DNA from: Lachnospiraceae bacterium
GTDB taxonomy: Bacteria; Bacillota; Clostridia; Lachnospirales; Lachnospiraceae
Direction: 5' to 3'
Assembly (NCBI GenBank): GCA_021771695.1
Contig: JAETON010000001.1
Span: 1-64,000 of the forward strand
Length of the DNA: 64,000 nucleotides
A program made the translations under genes and the position numbers. The stretch's first letter is position 1, and each line of letters opens with the position of its first letter. Under the pieces are notes generated by a model. It was not told the origin of the DNA. It saw only the letters and a program-made list of their open reading frames with translations, and did not search any database. Positions 24,096 through 33,240 of the stretch are shown here, one piece after another.

Positions 24096-25346
24096 CTAAA
24101 TACTTCCCAAAATTTCTTGCGGAATGTATGCCTCCACATAAATTCCATCATCTCGGTATTCTTCTCTTAACAGCTGTCCATAATTGCGAATCATCTGAAT
24201 CTTCCCAGCTTCATCATATTTATAAAGTTTTTCCAAATACAATTTCTGTTTTTGAAGCACCTGCTCTATGACATCCAGAAGAATTTCTGTTCCCTGTCCG
24301 GTTTTTCCAGATATTTTCACTACCGATTCAGCCATCGGATCTTTCAAAATTTCCTCTGGATCCATCAAGTCCATTTTATTAAATGCTGTAATCACTGTGG
24401 ATTCATTGGCCCCAAGCTGTTCCAAAGTATCATATACTGCTTTCATTTGTTTTTCTTTTTGAGGATTGGATGCATCCACTACATGCAAAATCACATCGCT
24501 GTATTTTGCCTCTTCTAATGTGCTGCGAAAAGCATCCACCAAATGATGCGGCAGCTTCCGTATAAATCCAACCGTATCTGTCATCAAAATCGTTTGTCCA
24601 CTGTCAAATTCAACACTTTTGGTTGTAGGATCCAAAGTTGCAAACAACTGATCTTCTTCCAACACGCCTGCATCCGTAAAATAATTCAACAACGTAGACT
24701 TCCCTGCATTGGTATAGCCTACAATGCAAACAACCGGCATATGATTTCTCTGCCTTTGTTTCCTTTGAACTTCCCTGTGTTTTACTACATCTCGAAGCTC
24801 CGCTTTTAAATGTGAAATCCTTGTACGGATCAAACGGCGGTCCATCTCCAATTTCTTTTCTCCCGGACCTCTCGTTCCAATTCCTCCTCCAAGCCTTGAC
24901 AAAGCTGTTCCCTGTCCAGTCAATTTCGATGCACGGTATTTTAACTGTGCAAGCTCTACCTGAATCTTTCCTTCTCTGGTAAATGCACGTTTTGCAAAAA
25001 TATCCAGAATTACCAGCGTCCGATCCATAATTTTCGTATCCAACGCTCTTTCCAGATTACCAATTTGTGCCGGAGATAATTCATCATCACAAACAATTCC
25101 TGTAGCATCTGTTCCGTACAATAAAGCATTTACTTCTTCAATTTTTCCTTTTCCGATATACGTTCCCGGATGCGGAGTTTCTCTTATCTGAATGACTCTG
25201 GCCGCAGCCTCTGCTCCTGCAGTCTTCACCAGCTCCGCCAATTCGTCCAAAGATTCTTCTGCTTCCCATGCATCTTGGGCTGCTGCCACCAAAATAACTT
25301 TTTCTCTGACCTCTCTTTGAATTTCTTCCATTCTGTTATTCCTCAT
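24096..25346 (-). CDS. hflX: ribosome-associated GTPase HflX
   Basis: 416 residues. HflX N-terminal domain with the family motif HPGTYIGKGK and DDELSPAQIGNLE; RGPGEKKLEMDRR; then the GTPase domain with G1 GYTNAGKST, G3 DTVGF and G4 NKMD. The protein binds and splits stalled ribosomes in other bacteria. The start overlaps the stop of the preceding small gene by 11 bp. It is inside the rpiR-to-ptsI transcription unit. Confidence 0.96.
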   Translation of the reverse strand: MRNNRMEEIQREVREKVILVAAAQDAWEAEESLDELAELVKTAGAEAAARVIQIRETPHPGTYIGKGKIEEVNALLYGTDATGIVCDDELSPAQIGNLERALDTKIMDRTLVILDIFAKRAFTREGKIQVELAQLKYRASKLTGQGTALSRLGGGIGTRGPGEKKLEMDRRLIRTRISHLKAELRDVVKHREVQRKQRQRNHMPVVCIVGYTNAGKSTLLNYFTDAGVLEEDQLFATLDPTTKSVEFDSGQTILMTDTVGFIRKLPHHLVDAFRSTLEEAKYSDVILHVVDASNPQKEKQMKAVYDTLEQLGANESTVITAFNKMDLMDPEEILKDPMAESVVKISGKTGQGTEILLDVIEQVLQKQKLYLEKLYKYDEAGKIQMIRNYGQLLREEYRDDGIYVEAYIPQEILGSI

Positions 25347-25761
25347 TGTCTTTCAGTTCATCTAAAACCAATTTTGCTGCCATGGCAAAAGCCCGTTCTT
25401 TCATTGTTTTTGGTTCTTTCTGCATCCACGATGTGTTTGAAGCTTTTTCCTCTTCTTGTGCATATTTCCAAATATTTTTTCCTACATATTCTTTACATGT
25501 CTGAACATTCATCTGCATATTCTGTTCTTCCACAATCTGAGCATCCAAAATCTTTCCTTTATGATTTACTGCAATCATTAATGTTACTTCTTTCGTTAAT
25601 ACATCATTACATGCATACCCCATTGCCGTTATGGCGTCTTCGTAATCCATTCGGAATTCTTGATATCTTTTTGATATATAACTGGATTTCCTGTTTTTTT
25701 GAAAAGAATATCCAAGATAAAATATAAATGCACAAACAATAACAATAATAATCGTAAACAT
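25336..25761 (-). CDS. single-pass membrane protein of unknown function
   Basis: 141 residues from the ATG at 25761, which has AAAGGAGG at good spacing; the longer open frame upstream overlaps rpiR and is rejected. One N-terminal helix (MFTIIIVIVCAFIFYLGYSF), then a charged soluble part with VTLMIAVNHKGKILDAQIVEE. No family is recognised with confidence. It is translationally coupled to hflX. Confidence 0.75.
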   Translation of the reverse strand: MFTIIIVIVCAFIFYLGYSFQKNRKSSYISKRYQEFRMDYEDAITAMGYACNDVLTKEVTLMIAVNHKGKILDAQIVEEQNMQMNVQTCKEYVGKNIWKYAQEEEKASNTSWMQKEPKTMKERAFAMAAKLVLDELKDNEE

Positions 25762-25783
25762 AGATGCCTCCTTTATATTTAAC

Positions 25784-26632
25784 TTACAGTTTTTCTTCTG
25801 CGATTGATTGTTCATGTACTGCAATCTTTTGGAAAGAATCTCGTTTCGTAGAAAACAAAAATAAAAACAAAGCATCAATCACTGCCATTGCTGCCATTCT
25901 TGTAAAACTAACCTGATCGTAAAAAATATGCTCTCTCGTCGCAGTTAAAATCAAATAATCACATGCTTCCGCCAGCGGCGATTTTGATTGATTGGTAATT
26001 GCAATGGTTTTTGCTTTATTTTCTTTTGCAATCTCAACCATATTTAATAATCTTCTGGATGCTCCAGATGCAGAAATCGCAAACAGCACATCTCCTTCCC
26101 GCATTGTTCTGGCTAAAGCTTCCTGTGTCTCCCAAATTGTTGATGATACAGCACGAAGTCCTAATTGATTAAATTTATAAGTGCCATCCAGCGCAATTGG
26201 TATCGTATTTCCCATTGCTCCAAATTCGATCAAATTTGCATTTAAAATTAAATCAATAATTTCCTTTAATTCCTCTGGATTAAAGTTGTTGAATGTCGCT
26301 TGAACCTCTTCTACTTTACTGCTTAAAATATTTTGAATAGACTGCTCCATATTCTCTAAATTTATTTCATTGGAAACTGCCTGTGGTTCCTGCTGTCTCT
26401 GCTCTCCTGCCATTTTAATTTTCAGCTGATGAAATCCTGTACACCCTATTTTTTTACAAAACCGTACAATCGTAGCTTGACTAGCCTCACAATGTGAGGC
26501 CAATTCTGATACAGACATCTCAATTGCTTCTGCCGAATGGCTGATTAAATAATCTGCCACCTTTTTCTCTGCATCATACAAGCTGTCATATGTTGAGAAT
26601 ATTTGATCCCTTACTGATATTCCGCTTCCCAT
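25784..26632 (-). CDS. MurR/RpiR-family transcriptional regulator
   Basis: 282 residues from the ATG with AAAGGA at correct spacing. N-terminal HTH_6 domain (about 1-78; VADYLISHSAEAIEMSVSELASHCEASQATIVRFCKKIG) and C-terminal SIS phosphosugar-binding domain (about 105-265; GDVLFAISASGASRRLLNM). Such proteins sense sugar phosphates and control carbohydrate genes. No dedicated sugar operon adjoins it; instead it precedes hflX and the pts genes, which suggests a link to central carbon control. Confidence 0.92.
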   Translation of the reverse strand: MGSGISVRDQIFSTYDSLYDAEKKVADYLISHSAEAIEMSVSELASHCEASQATIVRFCKKIGCTGFHQLKIKMAGEQRQQEPQAVSNEINLENMEQSIQNILSSKVEEVQATFNNFNPEELKEIIDLILNANLIEFGAMGNTIPIALDGTYKFNQLGLRAVSSTIWETQEALARTMREGDVLFAISASGASRRLLNMVEIAKENKAKTIAITNQSKSPLAEACDYLILTATREHIFYDQVSFTRMAAMAVIDALFLFLFSTKRDSFQKIAVHEQSIAEEKL

Positions 26633-26664
26633 GCTGTTCCTTTCCACCCAATAAACATTGATTC

Positions 26665-27318
26665 TTATCTTGTCTCAAGAAATGTAAGCTCTTTTTTTCC
26701 TTTTTTATCTTTCGGATATGCTTTTACATACTCTTTGGCATATTTATATGCTGTATCATATTCAAACATAGATTCATATGCACTAATTCTTGAGAATAAT
26801 ACTTCCTGCTTATCCTCAAGTTCTTTCTGTTTTAAAGCCTTTTCCAATACTTCCAGTCCTTCTTGATACTTTTTCTGATTTGCCAAAATTCCATATTTTG
26901 TACAATAAATGTCTCCTGCCTGCGGTAAAGCTGCAATTCCCTGATTACAAACTTCTAAAGCCTCTTGTGTTTCCCCTTTTCCCATATAACAAAATGCTTT
27001 GAAAGAATATCCACGGCTCTCTTTTTTCTCAATCAGTTTATTATAAATTGAAACAGCGTCATCATACCGCTCCAATTGATACAATGCTTCTCCCTCATAA
27101 AACATAACATCTGTTTTCTGTTTCGTCCAAATCAATGTAAATTTCCCGGAAGCCTTATGAAATTTCTCATATGCCTGCTGGTATTCTTTTTGCTCCAAAT
27201 GCTCAATTCCTTCATTGGCAGTTAGTTTCTGACTGATAAAACCATAGCCGCAGAAACCAAGAAACCCAATGATAATGATAATCACTGCAATCAAAATTCC
27301 TTTTACTTTGTCACTCAT
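26665..27318 (-). CDS. membrane-anchored TPR protein
   Basis: 217 residues from the second ATG, which has better spacing to GGAGAG. One N-terminal helix (GILIAVIIIIIGFLGFCGYGF), then about four to five tetratricopeptide-like repeats (EHLEQKEYQQAYEKFHKAS, EGEALYQLERYDDAVSIYN, CYMGKGETQEALEVCNQG). It likely acts as an extracytoplasmic protein-interaction scaffold. First gene of the run leading to ptsI. Confidence 0.8.
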   Translation of the reverse strand: MSDKVKGILIAVIIIIIGFLGFCGYGFISQKLTANEGIEHLEQKEYQQAYEKFHKASGKFTLIWTKQKTDVMFYEGEALYQLERYDDAVSIYNKLIEKKESRGYSFKAFCYMGKGETQEALEVCNQGIAALPQAGDIYCTKYGILANQKKYQEGLEVLEKALKQKELEDKQEVLFSRISAYESMFEYDTAYKYAKEYVKAYPKDKKGKKELTFLETR

Positions 27319-27391
27319 ACCCATACTCTCCTATATTCTAAAATTATACTTCATTCTATTCAATATCTAAATGCTAAATTTAAGTATAACA

Positions 27392-27417
27392 TAAAAAAGC
27401 ATCCTGCACGACACTTT
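27392..27417 (-). terminator. terminator after the MBL-fold protein gene
   Basis: Minus-strand stem AAGTGTC / GATGCTT (two G-T pairs) with GTGCAG loop, followed by TTTTTT. It separates the 574-aa gene from the TPR-to-ptsI unit. Confidence 0.6.
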
Positions 27418-27465
27418 TATTTTGTCACACAGAACACTTTTTCACATTTTTTTGCAAATAATTTT

Positions 27466-29190
27466 TTATTTTTTTACATAAAATCCATTGGTTTTTCTTG
27501 TTGTTACATTACCAGATTTGTCAATGTACCGAACATACAAACGAACTTTTTTATTTTTTTTCTTATATGTCACACTATTGGCCGTTTTCCATTTATATTT
27601 GGTATGCTTCTTCCCTTTTGGAACAATCTTATACTGAGTCTTTGATTTTCCACTGGTTCCATAAGATGCTGAAAATGTGAATTTTATAGATTTTTTATAA
27701 CGTTTCTTATATGTATTCTTCGCTGAAGTCTTTAACATCTTAATCCCTGATTTATTGGCCTTAATTTTCACACTGGATGGAGCTTTTGTATCTACCGTAA
27801 ATCCCGGAAGTTTGATCGTTGTAGATCCAAGAGGAGTGTTATATTTTACATATATCCTTCCACAGGAACCATTTTTTACAGTCATTGATTTTCCTGTTTT
27901 CCAACTGACTTTGGTATTATTTACTCCTTTTTTGACAAACTTATATTGAATACTTGTAAGTTTTGTAAATGGTTTTGCTGTGCCGGAAAATTTGACCGTA
28001 ATGTTTTTCTTTTCATAAATTTTATATGTATTGGCTGCACTGGTTAATGTTGGAACCAGCTTTTTTGTATTATTGGATGTGATTTTCATCTGGCTCATCA
28101 AAGGAGAAGATGTTGTTCCGCTTCCAGCATGACTTGGCGTTGTCCCTCCTTTTTCTGCCGCTATTGAAAGCATGTTTCCATCGGAAGTTACCACAATCGT
28201 TCCCTTATCACTGGTCTGATATACATTCATCGCGGATAAATCTTTCAATACACGGTCATACGGTGTTCCTGCTTCATTTTTATAACCGTTGCTGATAATT
28301 GCAATAGATGCTTTGGACTGATCAAACATCAATTTATGATCCGAAGTATAATTTGGTCTCTTTTTGCCTGTCTCAGTCACATCCTGATAACCATGATGCG
28401 GAACCTTTAATACCTGTGCCGTTAAATCATAACCTTTCTCCATGATTTTTTCCACAGTTTCTTTTTGTGCATCCCCTGTCATCAAAAATGTATTATTTCC
28501 ATAAACAATTTTACAGACAATCGAATATTTATTTTCCTGTCTTGTATTTAAATCCACCTTACGCCCATATTGATACTTATTTTCCAATGGTCCATAAAAT
28601 GTCACTTTAGCCTCTCCAAGCATGATACTGCTTCCTGCTTTCGGTGTTTCATACTTTGTTTCTCCCGCATCTTCTCTAACCTGAATTGCTTCTAGTACAT
28701 TTTGATAAACTTTACTGTCAAACTCTGCTTCTTCCGCAGTTTCTGCTGACTGTTCATCTTTATTATCAGAACTTGCAAGATACTTTAATTCTTTTGGATT
28801 CCCATAAATCGTATCAATCTCAATCTTCTCGTCTTTTAATACTTTTATCATCCCTCCAATATGATCATGATGTGGATGGGTCAAAAGAACAAATTTTAAA
28901 TGTGTTACATTATGCTTTTGTAAATAATCATGTACTCTCTCTGATACGTCAACAGTCTTTCTATCTGATGTTTTATATGTTTCAGGTCCTGCATCAATTA
29001 ATGCATATTCTGCACTATCTCCTTCTCCATATTGAAGCAATGCACCGTCTCCCGCACCTACATCAATATAATGAATCTTAAATTTCACCGCTGCTTTTAC
29101 TGTTTTGGGTGCCATGCCTGTTATCCCTGTTGCCGCCAAAAGACAAAATACTAGACTGATTCCTAGTATTTTCTGTCGTATTTTTTTCAT
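27466..29190 (-). CDS. secreted ComEC/Rec2-type MBL-fold protein with basic Ig-like tail
   Basis: 574 residues. Signal peptide (ILGISLVFCLLAATGITGM), then a metallo-beta-lactamase domain (about 35-290) with the metal motif HPHHDHIGG, IDVGAGDGALL at the start and a second VPHHGYQD site. This resembles the C-terminal nuclease-like domain of ComEC. The last 200 residues are Lys/Tyr-rich Ig-like repeats (KTQYKIVPKGKKH), likely binding wall polymers or nucleic acid by charge. No DNA-uptake genes adjoin it. Extracellular phosphodiesterase/nuclease activity is inferred from fold only. Confidence 0.85.
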   Translation of the reverse strand: MKKIRQKILGISLVFCLLAATGITGMAPKTVKAAVKFKIHYIDVGAGDGALLQYGEGDSAEYALIDAGPETYKTSDRKTVDVSERVHDYLQKHNVTHLKFVLLTHPHHDHIGGMIKVLKDEKIEIDTIYGNPKELKYLASSDNKDEQSAETAEEAEFDSKVYQNVLEAIQVREDAGETKYETPKAGSSIMLGEAKVTFYGPLENKYQYGRKVDLNTRQENKYSIVCKIVYGNNTFLMTGDAQKETVEKIMEKGYDLTAQVLKVPHHGYQDVTETGKKRPNYTSDHKLMFDQSKASIAIISNGYKNEAGTPYDRVLKDLSAMNVYQTSDKGTIVVTSDGNMLSIAAEKGGTTPSHAGSGTTSSPLMSQMKITSNNTKKLVPTLTSAANTYKIYEKKNITVKFSGTAKPFTKLTSIQYKFVKKGVNNTKVSWKTGKSMTVKNGSCGRIYVKYNTPLGSTTIKLPGFTVDTKAPSSVKIKANKSGIKMLKTSAKNTYKKRYKKSIKFTFSASYGTSGKSKTQYKIVPKGKKHTKYKWKTANSVTYKKKNKKVRLYVRYIDKSGNVTTRKTNGFYVKK

Positions 29191-29299
29191 AGTTCTCCTC
29201 TTTCTAGCTTTTGTTGTAATTTCCCCTTTGGTAAATTTAACACATTTTTAACATTTAATCAACTTTCATTCATATTTTTGACACATCTATATCCTGCCA

Positions 29300-31027
29300 T
29301 TACTCAGGTATACTATTTCTTACACATAATTTCCCATATCCTACCTGCGAATTGGGATATACGGTAAACCCTTCCATTTGTCTTGCTCCTCGATGAAAAT
29401 ATGCTTTCACTTTTTCTCCATATAAATACGGATCATTTCCACGGATAATCCCCCACTCCATCAGCAAAGCAGCAGAACCTGTAACAAAAGGCGTCGCCAT
29501 GGAAGTTCCTGACATTATGGTTTCACCTCCTCCCGGTGCTGCACCAAGAATCCCAACTCCCGGCGCTGTAAGATCCGGCTTTTCTACACACAATGTTTCC
29601 TCTCCTCTGCCGGAAAATCCTGCATAAGAATTGTACTGTACATCATAGGCACCTACTGCAATAATTTTGTCTGCTGTGGACGGAATGGTAAGCGTTAATG
29701 TTTTACTTGGCTCCAAAAACCTCGTCTGCGGGTTTGTTCCGCTGGACACCGGCAGCCATAAATAATAATTTCCATTCACCGTCCGTTTGGACAGCATCTG
29801 CAGCCTCCACTGTCCGCTTTCAATCTCACTGCCGGAAGGTACAAAAGAAAAATATATTTCCTGCCACTGATTATAAGGAGTTGGCGAACCATAATAGACG
29901 TAAACTCTGGTTGTTCCATATTGATATTCTGATTTTCCCTGTTGATTTTGAATCTGATGTCTAGTCCCTGTTGGAGAAATCAATGTAATTTCAAAATCAT
30001 CCACAAAATGTTTCCACAACTGAAGATTCATATTGGGTTCATAAGGTGCAATATCAAATAAAATATCTTCTACATCTTTTTTTAATTTCCCCCGTTTATG
30101 CCTTCCGGTATCCCCCTCATTTCCCGTACCGATGCAAATGGTGTTTTTCCATTTTCCGGAAATCTGCGTAATAAAAGTCTCCAAAAGAGAACTGCCCCTA
30201 TGGTCGCCGTAATTGTTCCCATAACTGATATTTACCGCAATGGGGCGTTCATTTTTCTGGGCAAAATCTATCACATATTCCAACGCTGCCATAAGCTGAG
30301 TGGTCCTCGGAAATCCACGTTCATCCGTATTCCCAAGCTTCACGATAATCAATTCCGCTCCCGGTGCCACACCACGGTTTCCTGCACAAATGGATGCTAC
30401 ATGAGTGCCATGGCCTGAACGGTCCACACTTGAAACCAATTGCCGCCCATTTTGCTCATGAACTGCCAGATTGATTTCTTCCTGACTATACACCGTTCCA
30501 ACTGTAAATCCTTGGGGCGGATTTCCTGGAATGGTTTGATCCCATAAAGATGCAATTCTCGTATTTCCCTGTGTGTCTAAAAAATCCGGATGAAAAATAT
30601 CAATTCCTGTATCAATGACTGCTGTATAAATTCCTTTTCCGCTTAAATTTAAAGGAGCTGCTTTTACAGACAGTAAGCAGGAAGCGGCAATCCCCCGTTC
30701 CTGCTCTAATAACAAAGATTTTGGTTTTTCAACATATACAATTTGCGGAATTGCTGCAAACTCTTCTAACAAACGTTCCGGTACAAAAGCAATCGCATAC
30801 CCATTACTCAATCTTTGTACTGCAACTCCCTGCGGAAATTTTAAAAGATTAATATCCCCAGAATATTGAAAAATCACTTCCCATATTTCCCCATTGGAAT
30901 CATATCCCACATCCAAATCCAATGCTTTCCTTCGTTCTTCCTCACTCATCTCTAATGCTAAATTCAATTGGTTTTCCAGCTTCTCGTCTCCGTTCATACT
31001 CTGCAGCCTTTTGCCTATTTTTTTCAT
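29300..31027 (-). CDS. Csp-like subtilisin-family serine protease
   Basis: 575 residues. No signal peptide. An N-terminal prodomain-like part (about 1-115) precedes a subtilase domain with Asp in AVIDTGID, His in SGHGTHVASIC, and Ser in MSGTSMATPF; a beta insert (about 330-440) splits the catalytic domain. This is the layout of the clostridial Csp (spore germination protease) and related cytoplasmic subtilases. All three catalytic residues are present. The gene is the last of the unit that includes the ThrE pair; no spore germination gene is next to it. Confidence 0.9.
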   Translation of the reverse strand: MKKIGKRLQSMNGDEKLENQLNLALEMSEEERRKALDLDVGYDSNGEIWEVIFQYSGDINLLKFPQGVAVQRLSNGYAIAFVPERLLEEFAAIPQIVYVEKPKSLLLEQERGIAASCLLSVKAAPLNLSGKGIYTAVIDTGIDIFHPDFLDTQGNTRIASLWDQTIPGNPPQGFTVGTVYSQEEINLAVHEQNGRQLVSSVDRSGHGTHVASICAGNRGVAPGAELIIVKLGNTDERGFPRTTQLMAALEYVIDFAQKNERPIAVNISYGNNYGDHRGSSLLETFITQISGKWKNTICIGTGNEGDTGRHKRGKLKKDVEDILFDIAPYEPNMNLQLWKHFVDDFEITLISPTGTRHQIQNQQGKSEYQYGTTRVYVYYGSPTPYNQWQEIYFSFVPSGSEIESGQWRLQMLSKRTVNGNYYLWLPVSSGTNPQTRFLEPSKTLTLTIPSTADKIIAVGAYDVQYNSYAGFSGRGEETLCVEKPDLTAPGVGILGAAPGGGETIMSGTSMATPFVTGSAALLMEWGIIRGNDPYLYGEKVKAYFHRGARQMEGFTVYPNSQVGYGKLCVRNSIPE

Positions 31028-31482
31028 CCTATGCTTTTTTTATTAAAATAATGCCGCATTTCCTGACACAGCCGATAAAAAGAAGACGCCATCATAATAC
31101 CTCCCGCAGCTGCAGTGGCGATAATTACTGTTTTCTGTCCATACAGATAAAACAAATGCCAATCCTTTGCTATGGCATAATTCATCGTATAATATAAATC
31201 ACCGCCCGGCACCAGTGGAATAATCCCACTGATCAAATAAATCGTTGCAGGAGTTTTTAATATTCTTGCCATCAGTTCTGCATAAATCGTCGCTGCCATT
31301 GCCGCAAACATATTAATCAAAAAATTATTCTCTGTCATAGATTGAAATATTAAATAAACCAGCCATGAGATCATACCAGCCAATCCAGCAGACCAAAGTT
31401 TCTTTCCATGTAAATTATATAATGCTGCAAATCCAAAACTTCCCGTAAAACTGGAAATCAATTGTAAAACCGCTGTTTCCAT
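31024..31482 (-). CDS. threonine/serine exporter, ThrE second-half subunit
   Basis: 152 residues from the ATG in GGGGAGGTGTATTTTATG. Five hydrophobic segments and IPLVPGGDLYYTMNYAI match the DUF3815/ThrE_2 half. Its start shares a base with the stop of the partner gene (TAATG), a strong coupling signal. Together the two proteins form a split ThrE-type amino-acid exporter. Confidence 0.88.
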   Translation of the reverse strand: METAVLQLISSFTGSFGFAALYNLHGKKLWSAGLAGMISWLVYLIFQSMTENNFLINMFAAMAATIYAELMARILKTPATIYLISGIIPLVPGGDLYYTMNYAIAKDWHLFYLYGQKTVIIATAAAGGIMMASSFYRLCQEMRHYFNKKSIG

Positions 31483-32240
31483 TAAAATACACCTCCCCAA
31501 AAAACAAGTGCCGCAAAAGAACCGCCTGCCAAAAATACCGCCAAAAGAACAGATTCACATACTCTCAAAATACCTGACATCATGTCGCCCCCTATCATAT
31601 CTCTTAACGAATTTACAAAAGCAACCCCTGGTACCAGCAGCATAATATTCCCAATGATCACTGTTCCATAATCCAATGCAAATCCGCTTTTGGCTGCCAG
31701 CCATGCAGCAGATGCCACAAAAAAAGAAGATACAAAATTTATAAACATGGTATTGGTCATCAACCTTTTCATAAAATTCCCAAAAAATATAACCAAACCG
31801 CCCGTCAAAAATGCAATCATCCCCTCTGCTGCCCCTCCGCCAAAAAATATAGTAAAAGCTCCTGCAATCAATGCAGAAACCGCTATCTGCTTTCGGGAAC
31901 TGCACGTTTCCCCTTCTTTAATTGTTCGGATTCTTTCTCTTACTTCCTCAGCTTCCGGCAGCTGTTTGCACATATATCTGGATAATGTATTTAATTTATC
32001 TAACTTTTGAAAATCTGTCTGATAACGGCGGATTCTCTTTGTTTGAGTTATCATTGTGCCATCTTTATCTTGTACTGTCGTCACGATACTTGATGTAATA
32101 GAAAATACATTGGTTTCTCTGGCACCATAGGCTTTGCAAATTCGATGGATCGTATCCTCTACCCGTGCTACTCCTGCACCAGACATTAACATCCACTCTC
32201 CAATCTCCATAGCAAATGTTAATACTTGATTCATTTCCAT
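31482..32240 (-). CDS. threonine/serine exporter, ThrE first-half subunit
   Basis: 252 residues from MEMNQVLTFA, chosen because GGAGGTGG is at correct spacing; an upstream start is possible but has no such site. Residues GEWMLMSGAGVARVEDTIHRIC are characteristic of the DUF1212/ThrE N-terminal half, followed by about five membrane segments. Exports threonine/serine in characterised relatives. Confidence 0.88.
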   Translation of the reverse strand: MEMNQVLTFAMEIGEWMLMSGAGVARVEDTIHRICKAYGARETNVFSITSSIVTTVQDKDGTMITQTKRIRRYQTDFQKLDKLNTLSRYMCKQLPEAEEVRERIRTIKEGETCSSRKQIAVSALIAGAFTIFFGGGAAEGMIAFLTGGLVIFFGNFMKRLMTNTMFINFVSSFFVASAAWLAAKSGFALDYGTVIIGNIMLLVPGVAFVNSLRDMIGGDMMSGILRVCESVLLAVFLAGGSFAALVFWGGVF

Positions 32241-32296
32241 CAATTCCACCTCCCATATGTTTCTTTTTACTTTTATGCGAACATATCTTAACACAC

Positions 32297-32332
32297 AAAA
32301 AATCCTTATACTATAAAAGTATAAGGATTTTT
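32297..32332. terminator. bidirectional terminator after degV
   Basis: Perfect 14-bp class inverted repeat AAAATCCTTATAC / GTATAAGGATTTT with A-run and T-run on either side, between the degV stop and the ThrE start. Confidence 0.88.
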
Positions 32333-32356
32333 ACTTAAATTTTACTTATTTCTTAT

Positions 32357-33220
32357 TTATATTTTATGAGACCACGCTGCTGCCAATGCCCCATAACCAA
32401 TATGACAGGCTACACTTAGGGACAATGGATTCATATTGAAATCCATTCCCGGAAATTCTTCCTGAAGTTCTCTTGCCCACTCTTCGGCTGCCTGTACATC
32501 TCCTGTATATGCAGCTTCCAAATGTGCATGTTTCGCAAAATCTCCATCTGGAAAACGTTCTTCTAATTCTTTTCTCACTGCAGCAATCATTTTCTTTTTC
32601 GCCATCTTTACTCCACGTGTCTTTGCATAAGCATCTAACTTTTCTCCATGAATCTGCAATACTGGTTTCAAACTCAACATAGTTCCGATTGCAGCCGCTG
32701 CAGGAGTCACACGTCCGCCCTTTTTCAAATATTTTAAAGTATCCACCATGATGTAAATACCACTGTCAAATTTTTCTTTCAGTAAAACTTCTTTAATTTC
32801 CACAGCACTTTTCCCTTCCTCACGAAGTTTTAGTGCATCCAGCACAGACTGTCTCTGAGTTACGGAAATCCTTTGATTATCCACTACTTGAACACGCCCA
32901 TCATAATCTTGGGCAAGCATAGATGCGGTCTCACAAGAACTGCTTAATCCGCTGGACATTGGAATATAAACAATCTCATCATATTCTTCTAAAAGTTTTT
33001 CCCATAAATCAAGTACATCCCCCGGTGCCGGCTGTGACGTTTTAATATCTTTATCTTCTTCTAATTTTTTATAAAACTCATCCTGCGAAAGTGTAATTTC
33101 TTCAAAATATAATTCCTCATCAATATAAAACGGCATCGGAAGTACAGAAATTCCTAACTCTCTTGCTTCTTTCTGCGTAATTCCACTATTACTATCCGTT
33201 ACAATTGCTGTTTTCCCCAT
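32357..33220 (-). CDS. DegV family fatty-acid-binding protein
   Basis: 287 residues with the DegV markers IVTDSNSGI at the N-terminus, SSGLSSSCETA in the middle and KGGRVTPAAAAIG. Members (FakB type) bind fatty acids for phosphorylation by FakA. No fakA is next to it. Located 20 bp after uraA, probably co-transcribed. Confidence 0.93.
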   Translation of the reverse strand: MGKTAIVTDSNSGITQKEARELGISVLPMPFYIDEELYFEEITLSQDEFYKKLEEDKDIKTSQPAPGDVLDLWEKLLEEYDEIVYIPMSSGLSSSCETASMLAQDYDGRVQVVDNQRISVTQRQSVLDALKLREEGKSAVEIKEVLLKEKFDSGIYIMVDTLKYLKKGGRVTPAAAAIGTMLSLKPVLQIHGEKLDAYAKTRGVKMAKKKMIAAVRKELEERFPDGDFAKHAHLEAAYTGDVQAAEEWARELQEEFPGMDFNMNPLSLSVACHIGYGALAAAWSHKI

Positions 33221-33240
33221 ATCATATTCCTTTCTTATTT

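Noticed and set aside
25762-25878. N-terminal extension of the small membrane protein before hflX
   Set aside because: Overlaps rpiR, has no RBS, whereas the internal ATG follows AAAGGAGG.
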